Both the position numbers and the translations under genes were made by a program. The notes under the pieces were generated by a model. The model saw nothing but the letters and a program-made list of their open reading frames with translations. It was not told where the DNA came from and searched no databases. Of a stretch of 64,000 nucleotides of DNA, positions 53,985 through 64,000 are shown one piece after another. The number at the start of each line of letters is the position of its first letter. The stretch's first letter is position 1. The DNA lies in the NCBI GenBank assembly GCA_016721905.1, contig JADKHH010000007.1:153399-217398 (forward strand), read 5' to 3'. Origin of the DNA: Candidatus Opimibacter skivensis (GTDB lineage Bacteria; Bacteroidota; Bacteroidia; Chitinophagales; Saprospiraceae).

Positions 53985-54422
53985 TTGCTATCAATCTTGA
54001 TAAAATAGTATCGGGCCATTCTATCGGGCTTGAAAGCGGCGCAAAGATACATTAATGCTCAAGCGGCCAAGGGTGCCTCAACCAGTGAGTCATACGGATG
54101 GAATTAAATTACATTTTTAAGACAATATGATTTTAAACTCCCGGGGGATCCTTATACATTGGGGATTTTTCATAGAACCCTCAATTTCAATATATTAAAA
54201 TTGTAAGTCTGTTCGCACACCATTTACTTCCCTTTCTGGCAGCGAATGACTATGTAAAGTCTATGTAAACTGTCCGGTTGATTTAGTTGAGAAATGCATA
54301 TCAATGTAAATATAATTTTACATCAAGGCCCGCAATCCTCCCATGCCTATCCCTGGCTCCTAATTCCTATCTCCTGCTTCCTATTTCCTATCTCCTGCGA
54401 CCTATCTCCTGCCTCCTATTTC
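53985..54422. other. Intergenic region with low-complexity end
   Basis: No gene is seen. The left part should hold the porin promoter. The right end (about 54340-54424) is a run of variants of CCTATCTCCTGCTTCC, probably low-complexity expansion just after the GH97 stop codon. Confidence 0.5.
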
Positions 54423-56446
54423 CTACTTTTTCACTTTTAAAATCGTAACCGCCATTCCCCCACCCGCCGCAAGCTCAGCTTCGATGGTACTTTCGGAGGT
54501 GACACTGATCGATTCAATAGAATAGGATTCCGGATTTGTCTTGTAGTGAGCATCCTTTCCATCACGGTATATTTTAGCGAGGTAGGCCTGGTTAGTATCC
54601 AGGAAATCAAGTTTCACACTGACACTCCTCGGTTGCTCGTTAGTGATGGCTCCAATAAACCAATCCCCTGACCCTTTCTCTTTTCTTGCGACGGTGATAT
54701 ATTGACCGATATCAGCATTGAGGACCTTCGTAGTCTCCCAGTCCACCCCCACTTCTTTAATAAACTCAAATGCATCAGGATATTTCTCATAATGCTCAGG
54801 CAGATCACATGCCATCTGCACAGGGGAGTATATGGTGACATACAGTGCGAGTTGCTTTGCCAGTGTCGTGTTCACCTGATTGTCGGGTTTCTCCGGAATA
54901 GAAATATCAAATACACCAGGCGTGAAATCCACCGGACCTGAAAGACCTCTTGTAAACGGAAGGACGGTCTCGTGATCAGGCGGATTGCCTCCATCGGCTG
55001 ACCATGCATTATACTCCTGTCCTCGTGCGCCCTCGCGTGAGACCATATTGGGAAAGGTTCTTCTTTCGCCAGTATCTTTTATGGGCTCATGGGCTACGAC
55101 TGCAATCTTGTGCTGTGCTGCAAGCTGTATTACTTTCCTGAAGTGATCGATGTAGGCCTGCCCATGATGATATTTACCATTGTTGAGGATACTTCCATGT
55201 TCTACATAACCTGTCTTCACCGCCTTTATACCATACGTTTCCATCTGTTGGTATGCATCCTGCATCTGGCGTTCGTAGTTATCAATAAAGCCTGCGGTCT
55301 CATGATGTCCAATGATATATACACCTTTTGATTTAGCGTAGGCACTGAGTTCCGGCAGGTTGTAATCAGGGCATGCCTGTGTAAAATTAAAATGACCGCC
55401 TTCTTTGACCCAGTCTCCATCCCAGCCGGTGTTCCAGCCTTCTACCAATACACCATCAAATCCATGCTTTGCCGCAAAGTCAATATACTTCTTTGTATTC
55501 TGGGTAGTAGCAGCATGTAATGCACCGGTTGCCCACGTGCCTATGCCGATGTGCATCTCCCACCAAATACCGATATACTTACATGGCTTAAACCAGGATA
55601 CATCCCCTAGCTGATTGGGCTCATTGAGATTGAGGATCAGATATGATGTAATCAGGTCACCAGGTGCAGAAGCCAGCTGAACAGTACGCCAGGGTGTGGT
55701 ACCAGGTGTAGATATAAATGCTTTACTTTCTTCTGTCCTGCTGTAGGGTACTAATGCGCATTTCAATCGTGTAGCACCATTGGCTGTCAGCATCATGCTG
55801 GAATAATTTTTCAATGCAGCTTCATGGATGCTGATATACACATCTTCTGCTGACCTGAACGTCACAGGCGTATGCGCCAATCCCATTTGGGTGGTATTGG
55901 TCTTCCGAAACAGATATTCATACTGATCAGCTTCTAATCCTGGTATCCACCAGGCGGTGTGATCACCAGTCAAATTGAATTCTGTCAATTCATCGATGAT
56001 CTCTATTTGCTTCAGATTTTCCTGTTCAGGAAATTCATATCTGAAACCAAATCCATCATCATAGACGCGAAAGACAATATCGAGTTTTCGCCTGAGTGCC
56101 TGCTTTTCCTGCAGGGACACTTTGAGTTCATTGTAATGGTTGCGTATAAATTGTTGTTCTCCCCATGGCTGTTCCCAGGTGTCATCAAATGTAGCCTGCG
56201 CATCACCGATGATTTCAAAATCACCTTTGAGTCCGGCAGCTTGATTCAAATCAAATCCCAGGTAGGATGTATCCATCACCAGATCATCATTGAACCATGA
56301 TTGATAAAAGGGTTTGCCCTGGTCATCGAGATGAAAACGAATACCTACTTTCCCTCCGGGAGATTTAATATCCAATGTGCTATGTCCCCTATCTGAGCAT
56401 GCGGAGATCAATAAGGCTATCGGTAGCCATAAAACCAGATTTTCAT
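54423..56446 (-). CDS. GH97 glycoside hydrolase lipoprotein (one frameshift)
   Basis: The real start is probably the ATG at 56446: with five instead of four A (56440-56443) it reads MKNLVLWLPIALLISAC, a lipoprotein signal, and enters the long frame. The open frame to 56576 upstream is not signal-like. The N-terminal beta domain is followed by a TIM barrel with VEGWNTGWDGDW, HHETAG, VAHEPIKDTGERRTFPNMVSREGARGQEYN. All three glutamates typical of the inverting SusB-type alpha-glucosidases (VEGWN, HEPI and REG) are present. It probably cleaves alpha-linked glucose from oligosaccharides at the outer membrane. No SusC/SusD pair is nearby. Confidence 0.87.
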
Positions 56447-56578
56447 AATTCGCCTGACTTAAAGAATACGGATTTAAATAGAAAAGTGGAGGGAATGTAA
56501 CAAATAAGCGCCACAAAAGTATAACGGGTTTACTTAAACGCGTAAAACAGGAATAATTATCAAGAGGCGCCCTCAAGT

Positions 56579-57490
56579 CTATAAATACTCCTTCTTAATC
56601 ACATGGCCAATGGTATACATCGCTTCGCCATAAGTCTCTATGCCATGTCCGACCTCCGGGTATACCTTAACCATTTTCAAGGTCTTGATATGTTTCCGTG
56701 CATTGTCGATAGATCGCTGATACGGAAACAACAAGTCCTTTTCACCAACCAGGAGGTAGGTGTCTGCTTTAACTTCGGCCAACTGGGCATCCATATAATA
56801 GGGCTTCTGCGTCCGGTCCTTGTACCTGGAGATAGCAAACACTTCATAATCGATCAACATTTGCTCTGCAAATTCAGAAAGCTGATGGTTGGGTTTACAA
56901 AAAACCGCTTTGTCCAGAAACTTCGAAACATTGGCAGCCTTTGGAGAAATGATAGGAAGGAGATTATAATAAAGATTATCCCAGGTCATAGAAAATGGCT
57001 GCAGGCAACCAGGGTTGAGCAAGAAGGCGGCTTTGATTTTGTCCGGATGGGTTATCGCCAGTTTCATGCAGATCAATCCACCGAATGAAGCGCCGGCTAC
57101 GAAGGCACGGCTAATGTTCAATTTGTCCAGGACTTCTGCTGCCCAGTGGCCATAATCCAATGACTTGATATCGGGTGTATTGCCATCACTTCGGTTGGGA
57201 AGCCCATTAGTCTCCACCATAAATATCCGCAGTGGATGATACATATAATCGAGGCCGCGGTCAAAGTCCCAGATCAGGGGAGTCGTCCTGGCTCCGGGAA
57301 AGATGGCAAGGGTGTCAAGTGATTCATCATGGGTGTTTAGGCCCCAGACGTGTGTTTTTCCAAGGGCGGTCTCGAGGATGGTCCGTTCGTACTTCCGGCC
57401 ATTGGATTCTTCGAGTTTATGCACCCAGGTATCGAACCAGGCCAGGTCTTTTTCAGGGGATTTGAAGTGGGATTTGCGGTGGATTTTCAA
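56579..57490 (-). CDS. Alpha/beta-hydrolase-fold protein
   Basis: The 303-residue protein has the hydrolase core: FPGARTTPLIWDFDRGLDYMYHPLRIFMVETNGLPNRS, nucleophile elbow GASFGG (Ser in about residue 140), acid in LVGEKDLLFP and base in EVGHGIE. No signal peptide, so cytoplasmic. The gene lies two bases upstream of the open GH97 reading frame, 130 bases from its revised start. Substrate unknown. Frame intact. Confidence 0.85.
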   Translation of the reverse strand: MKIHRKSHFKSPEKDLAWFDTWVHKLEESNGRKYERTILETALGKTHVWGLNTHDESLDTLAIFPGARTTPLIWDFDRGLDYMYHPLRIFMVETNGLPNRSDGNTPDIKSLDYGHWAAEVLDKLNISRAFVAGASFGGLICMKLAITHPDKIKAAFLLNPGCLQPFSMTWDNLYYNLLPIISPKAANVSKFLDKAVFCKPNHQLSEFAEQMLIDYEVFAISRYKDRTQKPYYMDAQLAEVKADTYLLVGEKDLLFPYQRSIDNARKHIKTLKMVKVYPEVGHGIETYGEAMYTIGHVIKKEYL

Positions 57491-57540
57491 GGGGGATTTG
57501 GGTGGTTTTTGGATGGTTTTTGAATGGGTTTTTGGCCCTG

Positions 57541-58952
57541 TTAATCATTTTTCGTCTCTCCATCCACTTCACCACCCAGCTTTTCAATTGTCTTCCGGGC
57601 CATCTCCAGCCGCACCCGCTTGTTTTTCTCCACCAGCCTTTCTGTAGCCCACTTCTCCAGTTTGTGATGCAATGGTACCAGAAGCCCCGCGATGCACACC
57701 AGCCCCAGCAACATCAAGGCAGGGGTATGATTAGTGATACTTCCTAAAAAATGGATGAAGCACCAAATTGAGAAACTCAAAGACCATCAACATCGCCACC
57801 ACGCTGAAAAAATGGATAAACCGCTCACTCGTGATAAAACTATGACTGAGGATCAGGAAGAGCGACACCACAGTGATGATACTGAGTGCCAATAAGGCAT
57901 ATTGAATATTCTGCTGGCGCCGGTATTCCTCCAACTCCTTTTCCCTCGCTACTTCCAACTGCCGCATATCCTCTTCAAACGTCATCAGCTGGATCTGCTG
58001 GATAGCCTGCCTGTTGTAAAGGCTGTCGTTTGCCACTTTGACGATCTTGGCATATTTGAGCGTGCTATCACAGTTAGTGTATTGATACAACTGCGTCAAC
58101 ATGCTTGCCGGCTTCATACCGAGGTACGAAAAACTGAATTCTCGACTACCCGTACTGCTTTCTTGGCATACCAGAAGCATGAATCTATTTGCTGAAGACT
58201 GTTATAATGCTCCGCCAATCCCGTGTATGCGAGGTTTTCATACCGGTTTGATTTGTTTTTCAAGGCCTGGGCAATAGCCATATGATAATATGTCACGGCA
58301 GGGCTGTATTCCCCAATTTACTCTGCACTCCGCCCAGATTGGTGAGGATATACGCGAGTTGATTCTCATACTTCAACTGCAACGAATGTTCATAGCCACG
58401 TTGCAGACAGATCAACGCGGAGTCAAGCCTGTTGGCATTAAGATACACTGCACCGGCATTGACCAACGGCCAGACGGTCATAATCTTATTAGTGCCTTTG
58501 TTGGCATGCGCATCGGCCTCCATATAGAGCCGGATCGCTTTTCCGTTTTCTTCCCTGTCCTTGTATATGTGTGCCATCTGACTTTTGACCAGGGCAAGGA
58601 TAGATTGGTTACCACACTTTTCCGCAAGCTGCAATGCGTTGATATGATAGTCCAGGCCTTCAATGCTATTACCGGACAACCTGTACCCATGGCCGAAAAA
58701 GCTATAAGCCACAGCCTCACTGATCAGGTCTTCATTGTTTTCGGCCTGGTTGAGTAATTGCCGACCCGTCTCAATGATGAGACCCGGATCGGTTTCAAAC
58801 TCTGGTGAGAAAATACTGATGATCAGATCTACACGCTTAGCATCATCCCTCTCTACCGCAATCAGTTGCAACAATGAATCGACATAAGCGGTCTGGGCAA
58901 CCAATTGTTGCAGGCTGAAGAGGATGAAGAAAAACGCTATGCTACATTTCAT
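57541..58952 (-). CDS. Secreted TPR-repeat membrane protein (three frameshifts)
   Basis: Four frames join into about 470 aa. The first has a signal peptide (FFFILFSLQQLVAQ) and TPR repeats (AVAYSFFGHGYRLSGNSIEGLDYHINAL, LVNAGAVYLNANRLDSALICLQRGYEHS). The run of four G (58311-58314) lacks one base before EYSPAVTYYHMAIAQALKN. A second break lies near 58120 before MKPASMLTQLYQYTNCDSTLKYAKIVK, and a third in a run of six T at about 57746-57751. The end has a coiled coil, a membrane helix pair (ALLALSIITVVSLFLILSHSF) and a charged tail. The organisation is that of Bacteroidota TPR sensor proteins, but no kinase or DNA-binding domain follows. Confidence 0.7.
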
Positions 58953-59265
58953 AATTCAAATTTATAAACACAAACCCTCAACCTTGTCCTGCACCAGCCA
59001 CCAGCTTCCAGCTTCCAGAGTATTATCTCATATATAATCGCAACAATTCAAATCTGTGTCCAAACAGACTCCATGCTTTCTGCTCTGCCTTGCATTTAGC
59101 CTCTACAGCCCTTCCGCCTCTTTTGCCTTTTCGCAAACAGCTACCAGCTTCCAGAGTATCTATCTATACGTCTCTTACTTTCTCCTTGCCCCTTGCTCCT
59201 TGCCCCTTGCATTCCGCCTCTTCAGCCCTTCAGCCTTTCGCCTTAGCCTCAGCCTTAGCCTTTTC
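58953..59265. other. Low-complexity intergenic region
   Basis: This stretch holds the TPR gene promoter side and two copies of CAGCTTCCAGAGTAT-type repeats near 58995 and 59140, then variants of CTTGCCCCTTGCTC and CAGCCTTAGCC. I see no gene. The plus-strand frame through it is a by-product of the repeats. Confidence 0.5.
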
Positions 59266-60715
59266 TCAATAATATCTCTTCCGCTGCACCTGCGCTATAT
59301 ACTTGCTAAGCCTCATCACTTGTCTTGTATAGCCGTATTCATTATCATACCACACATAGAGCACCACACTCATCCCGTCGGGATGGACTTGCGTTGCTTT
59401 CGAATCATAGATAGCCGGGCAACTATTGCCGATGATATCACTGCTCACCAGTTCATTGCTGATCGAATAATTGATTTGCTCGACCAGATCACCTTCGAGT
59501 GCAGCCTTGCGCATGATTTCGTTGATGCCATCAAGCGTCGTGTGCTTGCTCACCTGCAGATTGAGGATAGCCAGTGAACCATCCGGCACGGGTACGCGGA
59601 TTGCATTGGAAGTAAACTTCGGACCCAGGCCTGGAATGGCTTTATCAATAGCTGATCCCGCACCTGTTTCTGTGATCACCATATTCGTGGCAGCACTTCG
59701 ACCGCGGCGATATTTACTATGCATATTGTCCACCAGGTTCTGGTCATTGGTGAATGCATGGACGGTTTCGATGTGGCCTTTCTCAATACCGAGGATGTCA
59801 TTAACTACTTTCAAAACGGGCACGATAGCATTGGTCGTGCAGGAGCTGCGGAGAATATGTCTGATTCTTTTGGATTAAACATCGTCTGATTGACACCATG
59901 CACGATGTTAGGTACTCCTTTCCCCGGAGCGGTGAGCAACACCTTGCTGGCTCCTTTGCTTTTCAGGTGGCGACTGAGTGCTTCTTTGTCGCGGAAGGCA
60001 CCTGTGTTGTCGATCACCAGGGCATTATTGATGCCGTATTGGGTGTAGTCGATGTCTTCGGGCTGCTGAGCGGTGATCAGATGGACCATGTGGCCATCAA
60101 TGATAAGGGCGTTGTTTTCTTCATCGGCTTCAACGGTGCCGGGAAAAGCACCATGGACAGAATCCACCCGGAGCAGGAAGCCCGTTTCTCTGCCATACCG
60201 GTGCCCTTGTCACGGGTCACTATAGCGCGGAGACGGAGTTGCTCGCCGCGGCCATCCTGCATGATGAGTTCGCGGGCCAGAAGACGACCTATGCGGCCAA
60301 ATCCGTAAAGCACCACGTCCTTAGGTTGGGTCGGTGTATAATTTTCAGGTCCGATAAAGCCGGCCAGTTGTTTTTCTAAAAATGCTATTTCCGATCCGGC
60401 CTGGCCACCATTTTCATGCCATTCGGAGGCGAGGCGGCCGATATCCATCCGGGCCGGGCAGAGGTCAAGGGTCAGCATGGCTTCCAGCCGAGCAGTCGTT
60501 GCCTCAACGTCTATAGGCTTACCGACCATCTTGTGGGCATAATTGTGGAGGCTCAGGATCTCTGAAGCCCGCTTATCAATGAGCTGGTTGCGGAAAAGGA
60601 CCATCTCTATCCCCTTGTCATACCACAGGTCGTTGATGGCTTTGATAGAGCGGGTGGCCAGTTTTTCATGGGCGATGCGATTCTGCACCATTTCGTCGTA
60701 GGAAATATTAGGCAT
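59266..60715 (-). CDS. gap: Glyceraldehyde-3-phosphate dehydrogenase, long form (two frameshifts)
   Basis: Three frames join into about 483 aa. Residues 1 to about 125 are a helical extension found in the long GAPDH form of Bacteroidota and some others. The NAD domain starts DVVLYGFGRIGRLLARELI. A break near 60180 restores RASLLRVDSVHGAFPGTVEAD. A second break at about 59847 falls directly before the catalytic cysteine: one extra base gives SAASCTTNAIVPVLKVVND. The rest is normal: HAFTNDQNLVDNMHSKYRRGRSAATNM and WYDNEYGYTRQVMRL. The enzyme interconverts glyceraldehyde 3-phosphate and 1,3-bisphosphoglycerate. Confidence 0.9.
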
Positions 60716-60810
60716 GGATATACTCGGTTTTTACGATTAGGGCACTAAAATACACAAGGTGAGCGGATGAAGGAAATTGCAGGCAGAGAGCATAGGGCAG
60801 AGAGCATAGT

Positions 60811-61131
60811 GACTGTCAGGAGACAGATTCAGTTAATTCTCAATACCGAATAACCAACAAGGAAGGAAAAGGAGAAGTGAAAAGTGAAAAGCGGTGTGCT
60901 GAGCGTTACCGAAGCATGAAAAATGAAAAATGTTTGTCGGGAAACAGATCCAGCTAATACTCAATACCCAATACTTCGACTTCGCTCAGCACAAGTAACC
61001 AACAAGAAAGTAAAAATGAGAAGTTTGTGTCCTACAGAAAAAGAGCATCAACACCTCGCCTGTAATCATCTTGTGTTGCATTTGAAATCATGCCTCCCCG
61101 GGATTCACATGCGCTAGGTTGCGTAAAGGGT
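60811..61131 (+). repeat. Dispersed repeat B, uninterrupted copy
   Basis: Contains GACTGTCAGGAGACAGATTC (60811), a duplicated middle (CAATACCGAATAACCAACAAGG; TCAATACCCAATACTTCGAC) and the right part to AGGTTGCGTAAAGGGTGA. It is the intact version of the sequence split by the IS110 element at 12459-13765. A further partial copy with CTGTCTGGAAACAG lies at 61282-61345. The 60716-61372 region holds no gene; a poly-G/GC tract occupies about 61219-61265. Confidence 0.75.
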
Positions 61132-61372
61132 GAAACAGGCGCTGTACTGAGCGGGCGAACGAGGAGGCGTGAAAGGCAGTCGAAGTAGGGCGGGGGCGAA
61201 AAGGCAGAGAGCATCGAAGCGGGGGGGGGGACCGGCCCCAGGGGCGGGGGAGGGGGGGCGGGAGGGCAGAGAGCATAGGGACTGTCTGGAAACAGATTCA
61301 GCTAATTCTCAATACCCAATAGCCAACAAGGAAGGAAAAGTAAGAAGTCTGTGTTGTAAAAGAAATTTGACA

Positions 61373-61870
61373 TCAACTCATGCCGATACTTAGATTCTTC
61401 GAAATATGGGGGGGGGGCAAAAAGGAATACTGAATAACCATCAAGAAAGTAAAAAAGTAGAAAGGAGTTTCTACCCGATCCATGTTTTGGAACAAAAGGG
61501 TGTGCTGCTCCCGGAATATTTTTTCCATAAACGTTTTTACAGGTAATATTGATTTGAAGGTGATGATCTCCTCAACAATAGATATATCCCCTTCCTGGCG
61601 AATGGAAAAGTTCATTTCAATGTGAGTCATTTTCATGACGGTGGCTTTTATTGAGACCGTTTTATTTGCCACCTCACTTTCGATCGTGACGGAATAGGTA
61701 AATGAGAAGGGGATAAAACCCAGCTTCAAGGTCTCATGCACCAGAAATTTGTTCTCACGGCCGTCTTCAATCTTCGTGATCACCGGGTGCAAGGAGGCAA
61801 ACTTGTCCATATCGGTCAAAGAATCAAAGATGAAGTCAGGGGACTTGTGGAGGGAGAAGGATAAAATCAT
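61373..61870 (-). CDS. SRPBCC-like protein, 3' end altered by repeat
   Basis: The first about 125 residues resemble a START/SRPBCC lipid-binding-fold domain: SLHKSPDFIFDSLTDMDKFASLHPVITKIEDGREN, ETLKLGFIPFSFTYSVTIE and ISIVEEIITFKSILPVKTFMEKIFREQHTLLFQNMDRV. After that the frame runs into a repeat-B fragment (ACCATCAAGAAAGTAAAAAAG region, 61430-61460) and poly-G, so the last 35 residues are probably not native. The start may lie upstream in a lost frame, since the domain begins abruptly at MILSFSLHKS. Function unknown. Confidence 0.55.
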   Translation of the reverse strand: MILSFSLHKSPDFIFDSLTDMDKFASLHPVITKIEDGRENKFLVHETLKLGFIPFSFTYSVTIESEVANKTVSIKATVMKMTHIEMNFSIRQEGDISIVEEIITFKSILPVKTFMEKIFREQHTLLFQNMDRVETPFYFFTFLMVIQYSFLPPPHISKNLSIGMS

Positions 61871-61925
61871 ACCGCATAAATTTTTGAAAGACTTCCTTGT
61901 AGTATTGATCTTCTATATTCGGGAC

Positions 61926-63186
61926 CTATTTTTTCTTTAATGTCTCATATTTCTCCCTTGTCAATGGCACTTCTTCTATTGCCAGTGCTTTCGAAAAACA
62001 ATCCAAAGCTTTTGTATCCTCTCCTATCGTCATGTAATAATCTCCCATAGAATCAAATACATTAGAGCTTTGCGGATAATTCTTAACATTCATTTCAAAA
62101 CAAACAAACGACAATTCACTTTTTGTTGAGCAAGAAATTCATACCGAGGAATTGATCAAGCGCTCATCAGGCAACACCTGAAACCCAAAGTGATCAGAGA
62201 CTTCCTTGTAATGATGATTGACCAGATCAACAAAATTCTTTAGTGTCAGCAGCGCTACCGGGATCCATAAATTTCTCAAGGTCTTTAAAGCCAAAAGCAT
62301 ACCACTTAAAGAGATATTTGAGTGCATCGATTTCTGCAATCAATGGCAGGCTGCCATGATCCTCCGCATCATAATAATTCGATCTGAACTCCATCCCATT
62401 AGATTTCATTTTCCTATTTGCAACATCACTAAACTCAGGATAGATCTGTTATGTTCGGTGCTCATACTGGTATCCTTTACAACTTTATCGACGGCCATAT
62501 CTTCTGGCATCGTATTGGCGATCGCCAGGTAAAGTGATTCATCAGCATATTTAGACTTATGCTTTAATGAATCTGACATCGTATTGATCAGCCGATCATC
62601 CCACCATAAGCTTGGGTCAATGGCTACCCAACTATTGAAAAGATAAGGGCGTGTCAGCAGCGTATGATTACGGCTAAACCTCCTAAAGAATGTCCTATAT
62701 ACATTTTAAAGGGCGATACAGGGTAATGAGATTCAACAAAAGGCATCAACTCTTTTCGATAAAAGAAGTAAAATTTACTAAGCCTCCGGTTGTCTCATTA
62801 AAAAGTGTATCACCCATAGCTTCCGTCACGTAAGTTGGTGTAAGATCTCTCATTCTGTCTGTATTCGGTATACCTATTAAGATCATTTCAGGGCAAACGG
62901 AATTCCCGTTGACCGTACTTAGTTGCTGGATCATGCCCATCACGGAATAAAAGTGGGCATCTCCGTCAAGCAGGTACACTACCGGATATTTTTTATCTGG
63001 AAAAATACCCGATTCCGGAACAGAGACCCATATTGCCCTATCTTCTCCAAGAATGACGGAATGTATCGTGTCAATCCTTCCAACTACAATGAGGTCACCT
63101 TTAGGCCCTGCTATCTGAGCGGAGGTGGTCGATGGAAAAACTGTATGGAAGACAGCAATCGTAAGGAGGGTTAGATATTTATGCAT
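61926..63186 (-). CDS. Secreted esterase-like hydrolase with C-terminal TPR (about six frameshifts)
   Basis: Pieces joined in order on the minus strand give about 410 aa. The signal peptide ends TTSAQ. The alpha/beta hydrolase follows: RAIWVSVPESGIFPDKKYPVVYLLDGDAHFYSV, PEMILIGIPNTDRMRDLTPTYV, then (after a run of four T at 62753-62756) ELMPFVESHYPVSPFKMYIGHSLGGLAV with the catalytic Ser. Next come TLLTRPYLFNSWVAIDPSLWWDD and DAEDHGSLPL with the likely His. The end is one TPR (YPQSSNVFDSMGDYYMTIGEDTKALDCFSKALAI). This is the Fes/IroE-type esterase family (PF00756) with the C-terminal TPR known in Bacteroidota. The density of breaks is the highest in the window. Confidence 0.75.
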
Positions 63187-63263
63187 ACTTAAATTTTATA
63201 GTGGTGTACAGTTGTACCTGGTCTCTTTGAATTAATAAAGCGTCAAATCTCAAAATGGAATTG

Positions 63264-63758
63264 TCATCTCTTCAGCAATGGTAATGAAGTTATCTGAGAG
63301 ATCGTATCTGCTGTTATATCTCCTTTCTGTAGTAAATGACCACACAAACAAATTTTTATCGGATGGTCTTTCCGAATACTGTCAATAGCTTTCAATGTGA
63401 GCTGTCTTGCAATTCCCTTCCTCCTGTATTCTTCCAAACCATGGCAGAACAAAGATAATATAGCCTCATACGCTGCATCCAGAGGTGTCTGTTCATACAT
63501 CTCCTTCTCTGAAATGCTGTGACTGAGGCTTTGGTCCATCAACCCGAGTGTCGTAGGAATGAGCAGGACCCATGCGACTGGTCCATGACCGTCATCAAAT
63601 TCTGATACGGTCGCCGGATGAATGCGGCGCAATTGATCCAACACATCCTGATTAACATCGAGTTGGTCAGGATCGTTTTTGACAGCAAAAACATCGTCTG
63701 CCAGTTGGATCATCCCTTTCAAAGTTACTGGGCGCCATAGCTCAATGCTGATGTTCAT
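63264..63758 (-). CDS. GNAT-family acetyltransferase
   Basis: I start at 63758 (MNISIELWRPVTLKGMIQLADDVFAV), overlapping the end of the upstream gene. The 164-residue product has the acetyl-CoA motif A in FCHGLEEYRRKGIARQLTLKAIDSI, where RRKGIA is the pyrophosphate-binding Q/R-x-x-G-x-A signature, and GPVAWVLLIPTTLGLMDQSLS as the preceding strand. Substrate unknown. Coupled translation with the preceding small gene is likely. Confidence 0.75.
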   Translation of the reverse strand: MNISIELWRPVTLKGMIQLADDVFAVKNDPDQLDVNQDVLDQLRRIHPATVSEFDDGHGPVAWVLLIPTTLGLMDQSLSHSISEKEMYEQTPLDAAYEAILSLFCHGLEEYRRKGIARQLTLKAIDSIRKDHPIKICLCGHLLQKGDITADTISQITSLPLLKR

Positions 63759-64000
63759 GCTGATAATGCTCCAACTGTGGATTCTCCCCAAAATCATCAT
63801 CAAAATCGCGCCAGACCATGTGAATATGATTAGCCATGTTTTGCGTTTTGTCAAACTCGACATGGAATGTTTTTCCTGGATGCGGTAATAATGGTTCGCC
63901 CATCTTAACCGATCCGGCCCATCCGAAGTAAATCATGTCGCCATCTTCCACCTTGATGCGATTGAGTCGAGTCGCAGCGATATCATCCGGCATAGCAGAG
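63742..64000 (-). CDS. Hypothetical protein, open at the window edge
   Basis: The frame is open to the window's right end, so the start may lie outside; an ATG is present at 63993. The visible 83 residues (RIKVEDGDMIYFGWAGSVKMGEPLLPHPGKTFHVEFDKTQNMANHIHMVWRDFDDDFG) look like a small beta-rich domain ending in a His-rich tail (EHYQHEHQH), perhaps metal-binding. Unknown family. It overlaps the acetyltransferase start by 17 bases. Confidence 0.5.
   Translation of the reverse strand, partial: SAMPDDIAATRLNRIKVEDGDMIYFGWAGSVKMGEPLLPHPGKTFHVEFDKTQNMANHIHMVWRDFDDDFGENPQLEHYQHEHQH

Noticed and set aside
56447..56576. Longer N-terminus for the GH97 protein
   Set aside because: The extension is not signal-like, and a lipoprotein signal appears at 56446 once one A is added.
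57232..57647. Plus-strand frames at the start of the alpha/beta hydrolase gene
   Set aside because: Antisense shadows of the hydrolase and TPR genes; low-complexity products.
60923..61117. Small frames encoding LVLHLKxCLxGxHMR-like peptides here and at 13696-13899
   Set aside because: The peptide similarity follows from two copies of the same dispersed repeat; reading frames and starts are not conserved.

Overview
The window looks like a piece of a Bacteroidota chromosome, most like the Saprospirales or Chitinophagales (inference). The signs are five secreted proteins with type IX secretion (T9SS) C-terminal sorting domains (serine hydrolase, small secreted protein, CotH, HYR adhesin, GDSL hydrolase), Bacteroidetes-type -7 promoter elements (TAnnTTTG), a GAPDH with a long N-terminal extension, DUF6544, GH97, and weak Shine-Dalgarno use. 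I see no rRNA, tRNA, CRISPR array, phage or plasmid replication gene. Most genes lie on the minus strand. Layout: 0-5 kb, class II ribonucleotide reductase (nrdJ), a repeat-rich spacer and a secreted beta-lactamase-fold hydrolase bracketed by copies of a hairpin repeat. 5-12 kb, DUF6544 membrane protein, a fibre-like secreted protein, a T9SS protein, a YitT-family membrane protein and an HD-domain hydrolase. 12.4-14 kb, an IS110-family insertion sequence lying inside a dispersed repeat, with a candidate bridge RNA. 14-18.6 kb, lipoprotein, YqhA-like protein, CotH, response regulator. 18.9-26.5 kb, a seven-gene efflux operon (membrane protein, TetR, membrane protein, lipoprotein, TolC, RND adaptor, RND pump) behind one promoter and palindromic operator. 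27-33 kb, MFS transporter, GT-C glycosyltransferase, c-type cytochrome, hybrid-repeat histidine kinase with its receiver protein, cupin. 34-41 kb, a 2.4-kaa HYR-repeat adhesin with an ice-binding-like head. 41.8-50 kb, a stress-like cluster: AI-2E transporter, 47-aa Lmo0937-like protein, AraC regulator, NmrA protein, and a DUF2231/two-component/rubrerythrin group tied together by shared direct-repeat boxes. 50-64 kb, GDSL hydrolase, FNT channel, porin, GH97 glycosidase, alpha/beta hydrolases, TPR protein, GAPDH, repeats, esterase-TPR protein, GNAT acetyltransferase. A dominant feature is that about 20 otherwise convincing genes are split by single-base frameshifts, nearly all one base short in a homopolymer run. 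This pattern fits uncorrected long-read indels better than gene decay, so I describe the reconstructed genes. The most interesting signals are: (1) the IS110 left end, which folds into two stem / internal-loop / stem modules whose loop strands match the insertion target and the element's right end, as expected of a bridge RNA; (2) an exact 1185-nt (395-aa, five-domain) tandem duplication in the giant adhesin; (3) 11-bp-spaced CTTAAG boxes upstream of both the two-component operon and the rubrerythrin lipoprotein gene; (4) the TetR operator/promoter of the efflux operon; (5) a hairpin repeat with a compensatory base change on both sides of the serine hydrolase gene.
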